This document shows positions 1 to 6,731 of a stretch of DNA of 18,936 nucleotides, piece by piece; within the stretch, counting starts at the first letter, position 1, and the number at the start of each line of letters is the position of its first letter. Location of the stretch: NCBI GenBank assembly GCA_900554835.1, contig USJD01000055.1, positions 1 through 18,936 of the forward strand, given 5' to 3'. Source of the stretch: an uncultured Prevotella sp. GTDB lineage: Bacteria > Bacteroidota > Bacteroidia > Bacteroidales > Bacteroidaceae. The position numbers and the translations under genes are program-made. The notes below the pieces were generated by a model. It did not search any database, was not told where the DNA came from, and worked only from the letters and a program-made list of their open reading frames with translations.

Positions 1-181
1 CCACTATCGCTCCATATCGCTGGATGTATCCCTCACGCTCCAGTCGTTTCTGCCGTTCGAAGGTGGGAGAAGGGGAGAGGTGTACTCTTGCTGCAAGTTC
101 CTTCACTGTGAGTCGGGAGTTCTGCTGCAACAATTTGAGTATCTTAATATCGATTTCGTCGAGGTTTTCTTCTGTTGCCAT
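1..181 (-). CDS. Lrp/AsnC-family transcriptional regulator (5' part only)
   Basis: This gene is cut by the window edge; only the first 60 codons are visible, starting at the ATG at 181-179. The protein opens MATEENLDEIDIKILKLLQQ, the usual start of Lrp/AsnC regulators. A winged helix-turn-helix follows (about residues 10-55), including LTVKELAARVHLSPSPTF and RLEREGYIQRYGAIV. The ligand-sensing RAM domain would lie beyond base 1. Family members bind DNA as multimers and respond to amino acids. The gene diverges from a MetE-like methyltransferase gene, and a perfect Lrp-type palindrome (204-220) lies in its own leader. Autoregulation, and possibly control of the methionine-related neighbour, is therefore likely, but this is inferred from position. 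Confidence 0.88.
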   Translation of the reverse strand, partial: MATEENLDEIDIKILKLLQQNSRLTVKELAARVHLSPSPTFERQKRLEREGYIQRYGAIV

Positions 182-203
182 TATTTCTTTTTTTTGTTGT
201 TTT

Positions 204-220
204 GCAGAATAATATTCTGC
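204..220. promoter_or_regulatory. Lrp-type operator palindrome
   Basis: GCAGAATAATATTCTGC is an inverted repeat with 8-bp arms and a 1-bp centre. Read on the minus strand, its inner 15 bases (CAGAATATTATTCTG) match every position of the E. coli Lrp consensus YAGHAWATTWTDCTR. It lies between the predicted transcription start (about 233) and the start codon (181) of the adjacent Lrp/AsnC gene, so bound regulator could block its own transcription. Binding itself is inferred. Confidence 0.65.
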
Positions 221-239
221 TGATTTGCTTAATTCGCTG

Positions 240-269
240 CAAAGATAGCATATTTTTCTGAATTACAAA
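240..269 (-). promoter_or_regulatory. Promoter of the Lrp/AsnC gene
   Basis: Reading minus, TTTG (269-266), an 18-base spacer and TATCTTTG (247-240) fit the Bacteroidota -33/-7 pattern. The predicted start near 233 gives a leader of about 50 bases. The -33 element sits only 5 bases from that of the divergent promoter, so the two may compete for the polymerase. Confidence 0.65.
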
Positions 270-274
270 GAATG

Positions 275-306
275 TTTGGAAGATAAAATTCTTCTTCTTA
301 CCTTTG
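275..306 (+). promoter_or_regulatory. Promoter of the MetE-like gene
   Basis: TTTG (275-278), a 20-base spacer and TACCTTTG (299-306) make a near-ideal Bacteroidota promoter. Transcription would begin near 313, giving a leader of about 85 bases before the start codon at 398. I see no riboswitch fold in that leader. Confidence 0.7.
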
Positions 307-397
307 CACTCGCAATTCCGGATGCAAAGAGCCGTTCATCGTCAGATAATGGCAAAATAAGAGTCATTCATCATTTTAAAATATAGGAGATAAGATA

Positions 398-1531
398 ATG
401 AGCAACGTAAGAAATATACATTTTGAGGCAGTGGGCAGCTATTTGCGCCCTGCAGAGTTGAAGGAAGCAAGGGCGAAGTTTGCTGATGGCAAGATTTCTG
501 CCACCGATCTTCGCGCCGTTGAAGACCATCTGATTACTGAGGTCATCAAGCAGCAGAAGGCGCATCGCCTGCCTTATATCACCGATGGCGAGTTCCGTCG
601 CAGCTATTGGCATCTCGACTTTATGTGGGGATTCAATGGCGTGGAGCATATCGAACTGGAGCATGGCTACCAGTTTCATGGCGAGGAGACAACCAAGGGC
701 TCTATCCAACTGACCGGCAAGATTACTGGCGAAAATCATCCTTTCATCAAGGATTTCCTGTTTGTGAAGCAGTTTGAGGAGCAGGATGCCAAGGGCGAGT
801 ATATCTTCGAGGCGAAGCAGACGGTTCCGGCTCCTGCACAATTCCTTGCCGAACTGTTTCGTGGCAAGAATGCCGAGAATACCCGCAAGTTCTATCCTAA
901 CACCACCAAGCTGATAGAGGATATTGCCCAGGCCTATCGCACCTTCTTCCAGGAAATTTATGCAGCCGGTTGCCGCACCGTTCAGTTAGATGACTGTACC
1001 TGGGGAATGATTGTGGATAGTGATTACTGGAAGGCTAAGGTGGGCACTGGGTTCCCCCTTGAGCATGAAGCCCTGCAATATCTGAAGGTGAACAATCTTG
1101 CCATCGAGGGCAAACCAGAGGGGTTGACCATCAACACCCACGTTTGCCGTGGCAATTATCATTCCTGCTATGCCACCAAAGGTGCCTATGATGCCGTGGC
1201 ACCTTATCTTTTCGCTCATGAGGATGTGGATACCTTCTATCTGGAGTATGACGATGAGCGTTCGGGCGGTTTCGAACCATTGAAGTATGTGGCAGATGGC
1301 AGGAAGGTGGTTCTGGGTCTGGTAACCTCCAAATCTCCTGTGTTGGAGGATAAGGCTACGGTCATTGCCCGAATCCACGAAGCAGCCAAGTATATCCCTC
1401 TCAATCGCTTGCGCCTCAGTCCTCAATGCGGCTTCGCCTCTTGCGAAATCGGTAATAAACTGACCGATGCTGAGCAATGGGCAAAGATAGATTTGGTTAG
1501 AGAGATATCTGAGGAAGTTTGGGGAGAATGA
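398..1531 (+). CDS. MetE C-terminal-type (YxjG/YxjH-like) methyltransferase
   Basis: A 377-residue protein related to the catalytic half of cobalamin-independent methionine synthase. It matches the stand-alone YxjG/YxjH-like group, which lacks the N-terminal half of true MetE (about 750 residues). The zinc ligands of MetE have clear counterparts: His248 and Cys250 (THVCRGN), Glu283 (FYLEYDD) and Cys344 (LSPQCGF). Other family landmarks are the opening FEAVGSYLRP, ITDGEFRRSYW (61-71) and QLDDCTW (196-202). A good Shine-Dalgarno (AGGAG) precedes the ATG. The reaction is probably methyl transfer to homocysteine or a related thiol in the cytoplasm; the methyl donor cannot be read from the sequence. 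It diverges from an Lrp/AsnC regulator, which fits amino-acid-responsive control. Confidence 0.85.
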   Translation: MSNVRNIHFEAVGSYLRPAELKEARAKFADGKISATDLRAVEDHLITEVIKQQKAHRLPYITDGEFRRSYWHLDFMWGFNGVEHIELEHGYQFHGEETTKGSIQLTGKITGENHPFIKDFLFVKQFEEQDAKGEYIFEAKQTVPAPAQFLAELFRGKNAENTRKFYPNTTKLIEDIAQAYRTFFQEIYAAGCRTVQLDDCTWGMIVDSDYWKAKVGTGFPLEHEALQYLKVNNLAIEGKPEGLTINTHVCRGNYHSCYATKGAYDAVAPYLFAHEDVDTFYLEYDDERSGGFEPLKYVADGRKVVLGLVTSKSPVLEDKATVIARIHEAAKYIPLNRLRLSPQCGFASCEIGNKLTDAEQWAKIDLVREISEEVWGE

Positions 1532-1543
1532 AATTTTTCGTGA

Positions 1544-1563
1544 GCCCCCTTCAAAAAGGGGGC
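1544..1563 (+). terminator. Possible terminator after the MetE-like gene
   Basis: An 8-bp stem (GCCCCCTT with AAGGGGGC, 4-base loop) begins 13 bases after the stop codon. The bases after it (ATATTTTG) are only moderately T-rich, so termination may be inefficient. Confidence 0.5.
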
Positions 1564-1750
1564 ATATTTTGAATTCGGTCTGACCTATGTGGACATTCTG
1601 AGTGAAACATAGCAATCTTTTCGAATTACGAAGAATTTTCTGCTGATAAAATGTTCTTTTTCGTTTTCTTCATTCTGAGTCCGTTTTGAAAGTTAATATT
1701 TCCAATCCTTCGATTGATGGCGCAAAGTTACACAGATTCTCCGAGTTACT

Positions 1751-1820
1751 TATCCCTTTTGATGCTTTTCTATCCCTTTTGATGCTTTTCTATGCTTTTC
1801 TATCCCTTTTGATGCTTTTC
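1751..1820. repeat. 20-bp tandem repeat array
   Basis: The unit TATCCCTTTTGATGCTTTTC occurs perfectly at 1751-1770, 1771-1790 and 1801-1820. A 10-base half unit (TATGCTTTTC) sits between the second and third copies at 1791-1800. Perfect identity points to recent slippage expansion. Confidence 0.9.
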
Positions 1821-1843
1821 TCCCAAAGAAGCGTGTTTGGAAA

Positions 1844-1975
1844 CAAGTCATTTAAGACCTGCAAACAAGTCATTTGACACCAGTAAACAAGTCATTTGGT
1901 ACCTGCAATCAAGTCATTTAGCACTCGTAATCAAGTCATTTAGCACCCGTAATCAAGTCATTTTGTCCCTACAAA
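1844..1975. repeat. Six iteron-like repeats with a strict 22-bp period
   Basis: The invariant core CAAGTCATTT starts at 1844, 1866, 1888, 1910, 1932 and 1954, always exactly 22 bases apart. The 12-base segments between cores vary but keep a loose pattern ending in GTAAA, GCAAA or GTAAT. The period is close to two helical turns, so all cores face the same side of the DNA. This suggests a protein-binding array, but no partner protein is adjacent. Confidence 0.85.
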
Positions 1976-2021
1976 TAGGTTGTTTCTGGAAAAGCGTAAA
2001 ACTTTACAAAAATAAATCAAA

Positions 2022-2269
2022 GGTGACGGTGACACCTATTTTTCATCTTTTTTTTATGCATTGGATCCACTACCCTCCAATTTGGAGGTCTCCCTCTGAT
2101 TATCAATATTTTATCTATTTTCGCGCGGTAAGTCATAAAAAAAAGAGTATATAAAAGTGTCACCTGTCACCGTTTTCTGCCGAGCCTTTTATTGGAGCCA
2201 GTTTGGAGGGTGACACCAGTGACACGAGTTTTCGGCTTTTTTGTGGAGGGGTCTGTCACCCCTGTCACC
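2022..2269. repeat. Cluster of paired GGTGAC/GTCACC motifs
   Basis: Pairs of the hexamer occur at 2022/2028 (GGTGACGGTGACACC), 2159/2166 (GTCACCTGTCACC), 2209 with a near copy at 2218, and 2255/2264 (GTCACCCCTGTCACC). Orientation differs between pairs. A separate perfect palindrome CCTCCAATTTGGAGG lies at 2074-2088, and its half TTTGGAGGG abuts the third pair. The function is unknown. Confidence 0.6.
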
Positions 2270-2355
2270 CATCGGTACTGCGAAAGAAATGGATATTTGT
2301 TTCTTCTTCCTACCGTAATTTGCTTTTTTTAGATAAAAAATCCAATCCGTTCCTC

Positions 2356-2385
2356 CTTGCTTTTCATTTTCTTTTTGTAATTTTG
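2356..2385 (+). promoter_or_regulatory. Promoter of the MFS gene
   Basis: TAATTTTG at 2378-2385 is a good -7 box. The -33 element is weak (CTTG at 2356-2359, 18-base spacer). The predicted start near 2392 leaves a leader of about 40 bases. Confidence 0.5.
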
Positions 2386-2432
2386 CACCCCGAAAAAAAA
2401 GATAGTTTTTAAAGGATAATACACAGAGAATA

Positions 2433-3572
2433 ATGAAAAAAGGATTGTTTGCACTCGCCTTGGGTACTTTCACCTTAGGAATGGCAGAATTTATTATCGA
2501 GGGAATTCTCACAGATGTGGCACACAACATGAATGTGAGCATCCCGCAAGTTGGTCATCTCATCTCCATTTATGCCCTGGGCGTTTGCGCAGGAGCCTTC
2601 TCCCTGATACTGATGCACAAGTATCGCCCTAAGAATATCCTGCTTTTTCTTACGTCGTTGGTGGTGATAGGAGCCATTATTGCCACTGTTGCCCCTAACT
2701 ACTGGCTGTTGCTCTGCGCCCGCTTTATCCAGGGTTTGCCGCATGGTGCTTACTTCGGAACGGCAACGATCGTGGCTGTGAAAATGGCCAAGGAAGGCAA
2801 GGAAACCAAGGCGGTGGCAATGATGTGCGCCGGAATGCCTTTCGCTAACCTGATGGGCGTTCCGCTCGGTACATTTCTCAGTCATACGATGTCCTGGCGA
2901 GTTCCTTTTCTGATGTCTGTGATATTGGGACTGCTTACTTTGTATATGATTTATCGCTGGGTGCCTAATGTAGAGGCATTGCCCAATAAGGGAATGAAAG
3001 CACAGTTCAAGTTCATGCGTCATCTGGCTCCCTGGCTCATCATCGCAGCCACTTTCTTGGGCAATGGCGGCATACTCTGCTGGTTCAGTTACATCTCGCC
3101 ATTATTGCAGTGGAACGGCGGATTCAGTGCTGCCAGCATTTCTGCACTGATGATTCTTGCAGGATTGGGTATGGTAGTGGGCAATCAGGTGAGTGCCTTG
3201 CTTGCCGACAGATTTAAGCCGGGACGTTTTACCTGTTATCTCCAGTTCTTGGCAGCTGCAGCCCTGCTTGCCACTTTCTTCCTTTCCCACATAGGCTGGG
3301 TTTCGGCAGCCATGATGTTCATCTGCTGTGCCTGTCTTTTCGGAATCGGTTCGCCAGAACAGTTCCTGATTGTCAAGCATAGTGAGGGTGGCGAGATGCT
3401 CGGAGGCTGCTGCATTCAGGCTGCATTCAATTTGGGAAATGCGCTTGGTGCTTTCTTCGGAGGAATACCTGTGGCGATGGGATTGGGTTATCATTTCCCT
3501 GCTCTCATCGGTGTACCTATGGCTTTGATGGGAGCCGTCTGCCTGCTGGTCTTCCACAAAAAATATGAATAA
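2433..3572 (+). CDS. MFS exporter, DHA1/AraJ type
   Basis: A 379-residue inner-membrane protein made almost entirely of hydrophobic segments, consistent with the 12 helices of the major facilitator superfamily. The opening LFALALGTFTLGMAEFIIEG and the segment RFIQGLPHGAYFGTA (97-111) are characteristic of the AraJ/arabinose-efflux-like DHA1 branch, whose members are usually proton-driven drug or sugar exporters. A basic cytoplasmic loop after helix 2 (MHKYRPKN, 61-68) is a degenerate form of MFS motif A. Length is normal for the group. The substrate cannot be inferred. The gene stands alone, with its own promoter and a strong terminator that begins at the stop codon. Confidence 0.87.
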   Translation: MKKGLFALALGTFTLGMAEFIIEGILTDVAHNMNVSIPQVGHLISIYALGVCAGAFSLILMHKYRPKNILLFLTSLVVIGAIIATVAPNYWLLLCARFIQGLPHGAYFGTATIVAVKMAKEGKETKAVAMMCAGMPFANLMGVPLGTFLSHTMSWRVPFLMSVILGLLTLYMIYRWVPNVEALPNKGMKAQFKFMRHLAPWLIIAATFLGNGGILCWFSYISPLLQWNGGFSAASISALMILAGLGMVVGNQVSALLADRFKPGRFTCYLQFLAAAALLATFFLSHIGWVSAAMMFICCACLFGIGSPEQFLIVKHSEGGEMLGGCCIQAAFNLGNALGAFFGGIPVAMGLGYHFPALIGVPMALMGAVCLLVFHKKYE

Positions 3573-3624
3573 ACATAAAAAGAGGGTGTGTCATGGATTT
3601 ACGACACACCCTCTTTTTATGTTT
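3571..3624. terminator. Bidirectional terminator between convergent genes
   Basis: A perfect 22-bp stem (3571-3592 with 3603-3624) closes a 10-base loop. It carries an A-run on the left arm and a T-run on the right, so it can terminate both the MFS gene (plus) and the PepSY gene (minus). It overlaps the MFS stop codon and lies 15 bases past the PepSY stop. Confidence 0.9.
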
Positions 3625-3639
3625 GTTTTATGTGTAAAA

Positions 3640-5322
3640 TTATTCCTTGTTTTTCAATCTTTTCTTCTTTCTTCGATGTAAAATAATATATCCGGAGATT
3701 AACACTAAGGAAATCAGCAGGCCGGAGATAAAGACGAAGAGGTCGGAAAGCGGACCCAAGAGGGGAGAATAGCATCTGCCCACATGCAGTTCGAGGGCTA
3801 CATTCCAGAGAGAAAGGGGAGTGCGGGATAGTAATTCAGGCGTGGAAACTGGAATGTCTGCGCCCTTGCTATAATCGAAAACTACCGCTCTGCCACCGAA
3901 GAAATCCTTGGAGTAACCGCTTGTCAGTGTACTGGAAATCGGAATCATCGACTTGTCATGATGAGGCTTCCCCGTAAAGTAGTCCAGAATAAGTTCCTGC
4001 TCCGGATACCAGCGGAACAAACCGCTGAATGAACCTATCAGCCAACCGCCCTTGCCGTCGCTTTCAAATACGTTTACTCCCATCGGACTCACCTTTGGAG
4101 TCTGGTTTTTGTCGAGCAGTCGTGGCTTCTGACTGAAGGATTCATCTACATAGAGAAAACCCTCAGAGGTAGATACAAGCCAGTTGTTCTCAGCCGCATT
4201 CCATCGGATGGCACGGAGCTTGTCGTGCCATACATTGCCGTCTTTTATCTTCTGTTCAGTCTTGTTGAGAGCCAGTGGAATCATCAATGGTGGGCGCAGA
4301 CACATACCGGTAATCGCCAGCCAGAGGGTGAGGATGATGGTGGTATAACCTATCTTGTTGTGCCATTTCGCATTCCACACCATCCGCTTGCCGAGAACCT
4401 TCATCCTGTCCTTGATTTCTGTAGGATTCAGTTCGCTTTCCTTCTGTTTCTTATCCTGCAGTCCGTTTACTAACAAACGTTTTTGTCTGCGGATGCGATA
4501 GGGTAAAATAAAGAGGACGATACCCGTTAGCGATAGGATGATGAGCACGACGGCGATGGCATCTACCACCAGTCTGCCCGTAAGCCCGAAGAAGGCTCCG
4601 CTGTGCAAAGCCCAGACAGTCTTGAATAAGGATTCCGTTGGGATAAAACCATCTGGTTGGGCAATGATGCTTCTTTTTGTGTAAAAACTATTTTCTGAAT
4701 GCGCTGACTGTACTTTTGTGAAACTGTCCGATTTTTTGTGGGTCGTTATTTCGTAAATAGCAGAGCGAGTCAGGGCGATTACATTCATGCTGTCTGAAGT
4801 AAGTGTGATGTCTGCCATCCTTTCATGATGATTAGGGAGAGGGAACTTGATCCATCTTCCTCCAAGGGCATTCTTTCCATTTTCATTCTTCCCATGAACA
4901 TCATTCTTCCTCGTCTTGTCAGCTTTGAAATAATAAACGTCCCGAAGGGCAGCGCACCAGATTCTTCCATCTTTGGTACAGACCAGATGGCGGATGTTTC
5001 TCTCATCTATTTGTTCCGGAAGTCCTCTGTTGAAATCCTCCCAGTTTTGCATTTTGCTGTCTGTAAGCCATACGCCTGCATAGCCATACGCCAAGATGCC
5101 CAGAGACGATGGGGTAGAGCCTTTGATGATACCATTGTTGAAGTTGCGGATATGATAGGCTGGAGGCAGTAAACTCCTGCTCACAGCGCAGTCTGCGAAT
5201 AGTTGGCGGTGGTTCAGGATAATACCTGAAACGCAGAATACCAGCATGAATACGGACAGTACGAGTCCGAACCAGCGGTGGTATTTTTTCCATGTAAAGT
5301 GCTTGTTCATTCTATTGTTCAT
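3640..5322 (-). CDS. PepSY-associated transmembrane protein
   Basis: A 560-residue inner-membrane protein with four predicted helices: about 17-38, 252-275, 321-342 and 524-548. This fits the PepSY_TM group (PiuB-like, 'iron-regulated membrane protein'). Hallmarks are the N-terminal WKKYHRWFGL before helix 1, WALHSGAFFG (237-246) before helix 2, and LELHVGRCYSPLLG (510-523) before helix 4. The loops at about 40-235 and 345-505 contain short WLVSTSEGFLYV-like repeats resembling beta-propeller blades. The C-terminus is a basic cytoplasmic tail. Family members are often linked to ferric reduction or siderophore use, but no TonB receptor is nearby. I chose the ATG at 5322 (a second is at 5310): an upstream in-frame TTG lies inside the -7 promoter box and cannot be the start. 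Confidence 0.8.
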   Translation of the reverse strand: MNNRMNKHFTWKKYHRWFGLVLSVFMLVFCVSGIILNHRQLFADCAVSRSLLPPAYHIRNFNNGIIKGSTPSSLGILAYGYAGVWLTDSKMQNWEDFNRGLPEQIDERNIRHLVCTKDGRIWCAALRDVYYFKADKTRKNDVHGKNENGKNALGGRWIKFPLPNHHERMADITLTSDSMNVIALTRSAIYEITTHKKSDSFTKVQSAHSENSFYTKRSIIAQPDGFIPTESLFKTVWALHSGAFFGLTGRLVVDAIAVVLIILSLTGIVLFILPYRIRRQKRLLVNGLQDKKQKESELNPTEIKDRMKVLGKRMVWNAKWHNKIGYTTIILTLWLAITGMCLRPPLMIPLALNKTEQKIKDGNVWHDKLRAIRWNAAENNWLVSTSEGFLYVDESFSQKPRLLDKNQTPKVSPMGVNVFESDGKGGWLIGSFSGLFRWYPEQELILDYFTGKPHHDKSMIPISSTLTSGYSKDFFGGRAVVFDYSKGADIPVSTPELLSRTPLSLWNVALELHVGRCYSPLLGPLSDLFVFISGLLISLVLISGYIILHRRKKKRLKNKE

Positions 5323-5343
5323 TATCTTTTGTATTTCGGGATG

Positions 5344-5374
5344 CAAAGGTACTGATAACCCCCGATTCGTGCAA
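5344..5374 (-). promoter_or_regulatory. Promoter of the PepSY gene
   Basis: TACCTTTG (5351-5344, minus) is a perfect -7 box. A partial -33 element (ATTG) lies 20 bases upstream. Transcription would begin near 5337, giving a very short leader and placing the true start codon at 5322 or 5310. Confidence 0.65.
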
Positions 5375-5488
5375 TACCTAAAAATAATGATTTCAACTTC
5401 AGCGCCGTGTTTATTCTGTGAGATGGATGGAAACCTTCCTCTGCAGTCATCTATGGCTTTATTAATGTGTTCTATGTTATATCAATTA

Positions 5489-5504
5489 GTTCGCCAAGGC
5501 GAAC
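5489..5504 (-). terminator. Possible hairpin after the ORF6N gene
   Basis: GTTCGCCAAGGCGAAC is a perfect inverted repeat with 7-base arms, 34 bases past the end of the ORF6N gene. No T-run follows on the minus strand, so it may be a weak terminator or a protein-binding site. Confidence 0.3.
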
Positions 5505-5537
5505 CTATTAAAACCATACATATATAGTAAGGTGTAT

Positions 5538-6536
5538 TTATCCTCTATTGATTCGTTCTCTATTGATTCTTTCCACTAATTCATCTGGTGTAAGTATCTC
5601 CATCTTTGAGAAGCCAAACCACTTTTTACCCAAGTCTTTGATGGATGCTCCAATGTGATATACTTCATCGTCTATGCAAAGGAAGCGGTCATGCGATAAA
5701 CGGAATGTTTCAATGTCAATCGGTGCATATTGAGCATTATGACGGTCTATGTCGAGTTGGAACTGACGGCTTATCTGTTGGGTATAGATTACGGCAGACA
5801 CATCGTTTCCTCTTTTATCGAGCAATGTCAGTACAGTCTCATCAACATAGTTGTCGATAAGGACAATACGTTTCTTCGCACTTTTAATCAAGTCGGACAC
5901 AAAAGTATAAGCATCATAAATTTGACCATTGTAGAATACTCCCTGCTTCGGCTTAGCATTACCCTCATCCAATCTGCGAAAAACCTCTTCTATACGCTTG
6001 TCGGATTCTTCTAAGTGTCTGTCTGTATCTTGTTGGTGCTGTAAAATTTCCAACTGGTGATATTCTATTGTTTCTAAGCGGCTGAACACAGAAGCATTAT
6101 TCACCATAAAGTGGCGCATGGAAACAAAGGCTCGCATGATTTGTATATTGACCTCAATAGCTGTTTTTGAACGGAGAACACTACTAAGCATTGCCACTCC
6201 TTGTTCTGTAAAGGCATAAGGCATATATTTGAGGTGTTGACCTTGTTTTTCGTTTAAGGTCACAATTTGTGACCTTAAACATTCTTCCTTTGTCAATTGA
6301 AACCGAAAATCATCAGGAAAGCGTTCAATATTGCGTTTAACAGCCTGATTGAGAACTTTAGCTTCTACCCCATATAGCGTTGCCAAGTCTTTATCAAGCA
6401 TAACTTGCTGTCCTCTAATTACTTTTATTAAAGGTTCGATATTACCTGCAAGTTCATGGTTATCGCATTTTGTGACATCCATTTTAGACTGGTCGCAAAT
6501 TGCGACTGGTTTATTGTTATTTATGTTGTTCGCCAT
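5538..6536 (-). CDS. ORF6N-domain protein with a degenerate phospholipase-D-like C-terminus
   Basis: A 332-residue protein. Residues about 35-122 form an ORF6N domain, a DNA-binding module of phage antirepressor-like proteins: VMLDKDLATLYGVEAKVLNQ, RFPDDFRFQLTKEE and YAFTEQGVAMLSSVL. A charged, probably coiled-coil stretch follows (150-192). The C-terminal part (198-315) resembles a phospholipase-D fold: His282-x-Arg284-x4-Asp289 has the HxKx4D spacing with Arg replacing Lys, then GASIKDLG (296-303). Only one such motif is present, so catalysis is doubtful. The start is the ATG at 6536; an upstream in-frame TTG at 6599 lies in the -7 box. Four related palindromes occur in the leader and coding sequence, suggesting autoregulation. 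It lies in the same orientation as the RhuM and MutS-like genes. Confidence 0.82.
   Translation of the reverse strand: MANNINNNKPVAICDQSKMDVTKCDNHELAGNIEPLIKVIRGQQVMLDKDLATLYGVEAKVLNQAVKRNIERFPDDFRFQLTKEECLRSQIVTLNEKQGQHLKYMPYAFTEQGVAMLSSVLRSKTAIEVNIQIMRAFVSMRHFMVNNASVFSRLETIEYHQLEILQHQQDTDRHLEESDKRIEEVFRRLDEGNAKPKQGVFYNGQIYDAYTFVSDLIKSAKKRIVLIDNYVDETVLTLLDKRGNDVSAVIYTQQISRQFQLDIDRHNAQYAPIDIETFRLSHDRFLCIDDEVYHIGASIKDLGKKWFGFSKMEILTPDELVERINRERINRG
6252..6280. promoter_or_regulatory. Perfect palindrome inside the ORF6N coding sequence
   Basis: There are 14-bp arms and a 1-bp centre with core GGTCACAATTTGTGACC, identical over 17 bases to the palindrome in the gene's leader. It encodes residues 86-95 (CLRSQIVTLN). 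It is a candidate internal binding site for the encoded ORF6N protein. Confidence 0.6.
6491..6507. promoter_or_regulatory. Diverged copy of the ORF6N palindrome
   Basis: GGTCGCAAATTGCGACT has 7-bp perfect arms (6492-6506). Read on the other strand it agrees with the leader palindrome core at 14 of 17 bases. It encodes VAICDQ near the N-terminus. A still weaker copy (12 of 17) lies at 6461-6477. Confidence 0.5.
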
Positions 6537-6548
6537 ATTTCTATTTTT

Positions 6549-6575
6549 TTTGAGGTCACAATTTGTGACCTCAAA
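6549..6575. promoter_or_regulatory. Leader palindrome (candidate operator) of the ORF6N gene
   Basis: A perfect inverted repeat with 13-bp arms and a 1-bp centre, built around GGTCACAATTTGTGACC, ends 12 bases before the ORF6N start codon at 6536. It lies downstream of the predicted transcription start, so it could act as a roadblock operator or as an mRNA hairpin limiting translation. Confidence 0.65.
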
Positions 6576-6596
6576 TGTATTGTTTATTGTTGCATG

Positions 6597-6604
6597 CAAA
6601 GGTA
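6597..6604 (-). promoter_or_regulatory. -7 promoter box of the ORF6N gene
   Basis: TACCTTTG read on the minus strand fits the Bacteroidota -7 element. No good TTTG is found at the usual distance (the nearest is 29 bases upstream), so the promoter may be weak or need an activator. Confidence 0.5.
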
Positions 6605-6731
6605 GTGCCTTTAGCCTTTAAGCCACTATTGCACAAACCCTTTCTTCGAAAAGAACGTAAAATCAATAATTTTATTGCGGTGATTGTACTATTAGTAATC
6701 GTTTCACTCGTTGTACCGTACTCACACCATT

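Larger units (their letters stand above)
1564..2432. other. Long non-coding, repeat-rich intergenic region
   Basis: This stretch of nearly 870 bases carries no gene I can support. Its open frames are low-complexity translations of the tandem repeats or lack homology-like features, and the 22-bp repeat period is not a multiple of three. It holds a 20-bp tandem array (1751-1820), six 22-bp-spaced repeats (1844-1963), a cluster of GGTGAC/GTCACC sites with a CCTCCAA palindrome (2022-2269), and the promoter of the MFS gene near its right end. An isolated minus-strand TAACTTTG (1730-1723) resembles a -7 box but has no -33 partner and no gene to serve. Confidence 0.6.

Noticed and set aside
313..397. 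Riboswitch in the leader of the MetE-like gene
   Set aside because: The leader of about 85 bases has no SAM- or cobalamin-riboswitch core that I can recognise and is too short for most classes.
1844..1975. Possible CRISPR array
   Set aside because: The repeated core is only 10 bases, the intervening segments are 12 bases and similar to one another, and no cas gene is present.
1686..2154. Open frames over the tandem repeats (FLSLLMLF-type and KSF/QVI-type repeats)
   Set aside because: They simply translate the 20-bp and 22-bp repeats; the 22-bp period shifts frame each unit, and there is no ribosome binding site or family resemblance.
1564..2432. Insertion sequence or transposon remnant
   Set aside because: No transposase fragment, no terminal inverted repeats and no target duplication can be identified; the repeats alone do not prove a mobile element.
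2189..2542. Open frames on both strands around 2200-2540
   Set aside because: They overlap the MFS promoter and 5' end, consist of low-complexity translation, and show no recognisable motifs.
5323..5346. TTG start extending the PepSY protein to 568 residues
   Set aside because: The TTG lies within the -7 promoter box, upstream of the predicted transcription start.
6537..6599. TTG start extending the ORF6N protein to 353 residues
   Set aside because: The TTG lies inside the -7 box TACCTTTG, and the extension only translates the leader palindrome.
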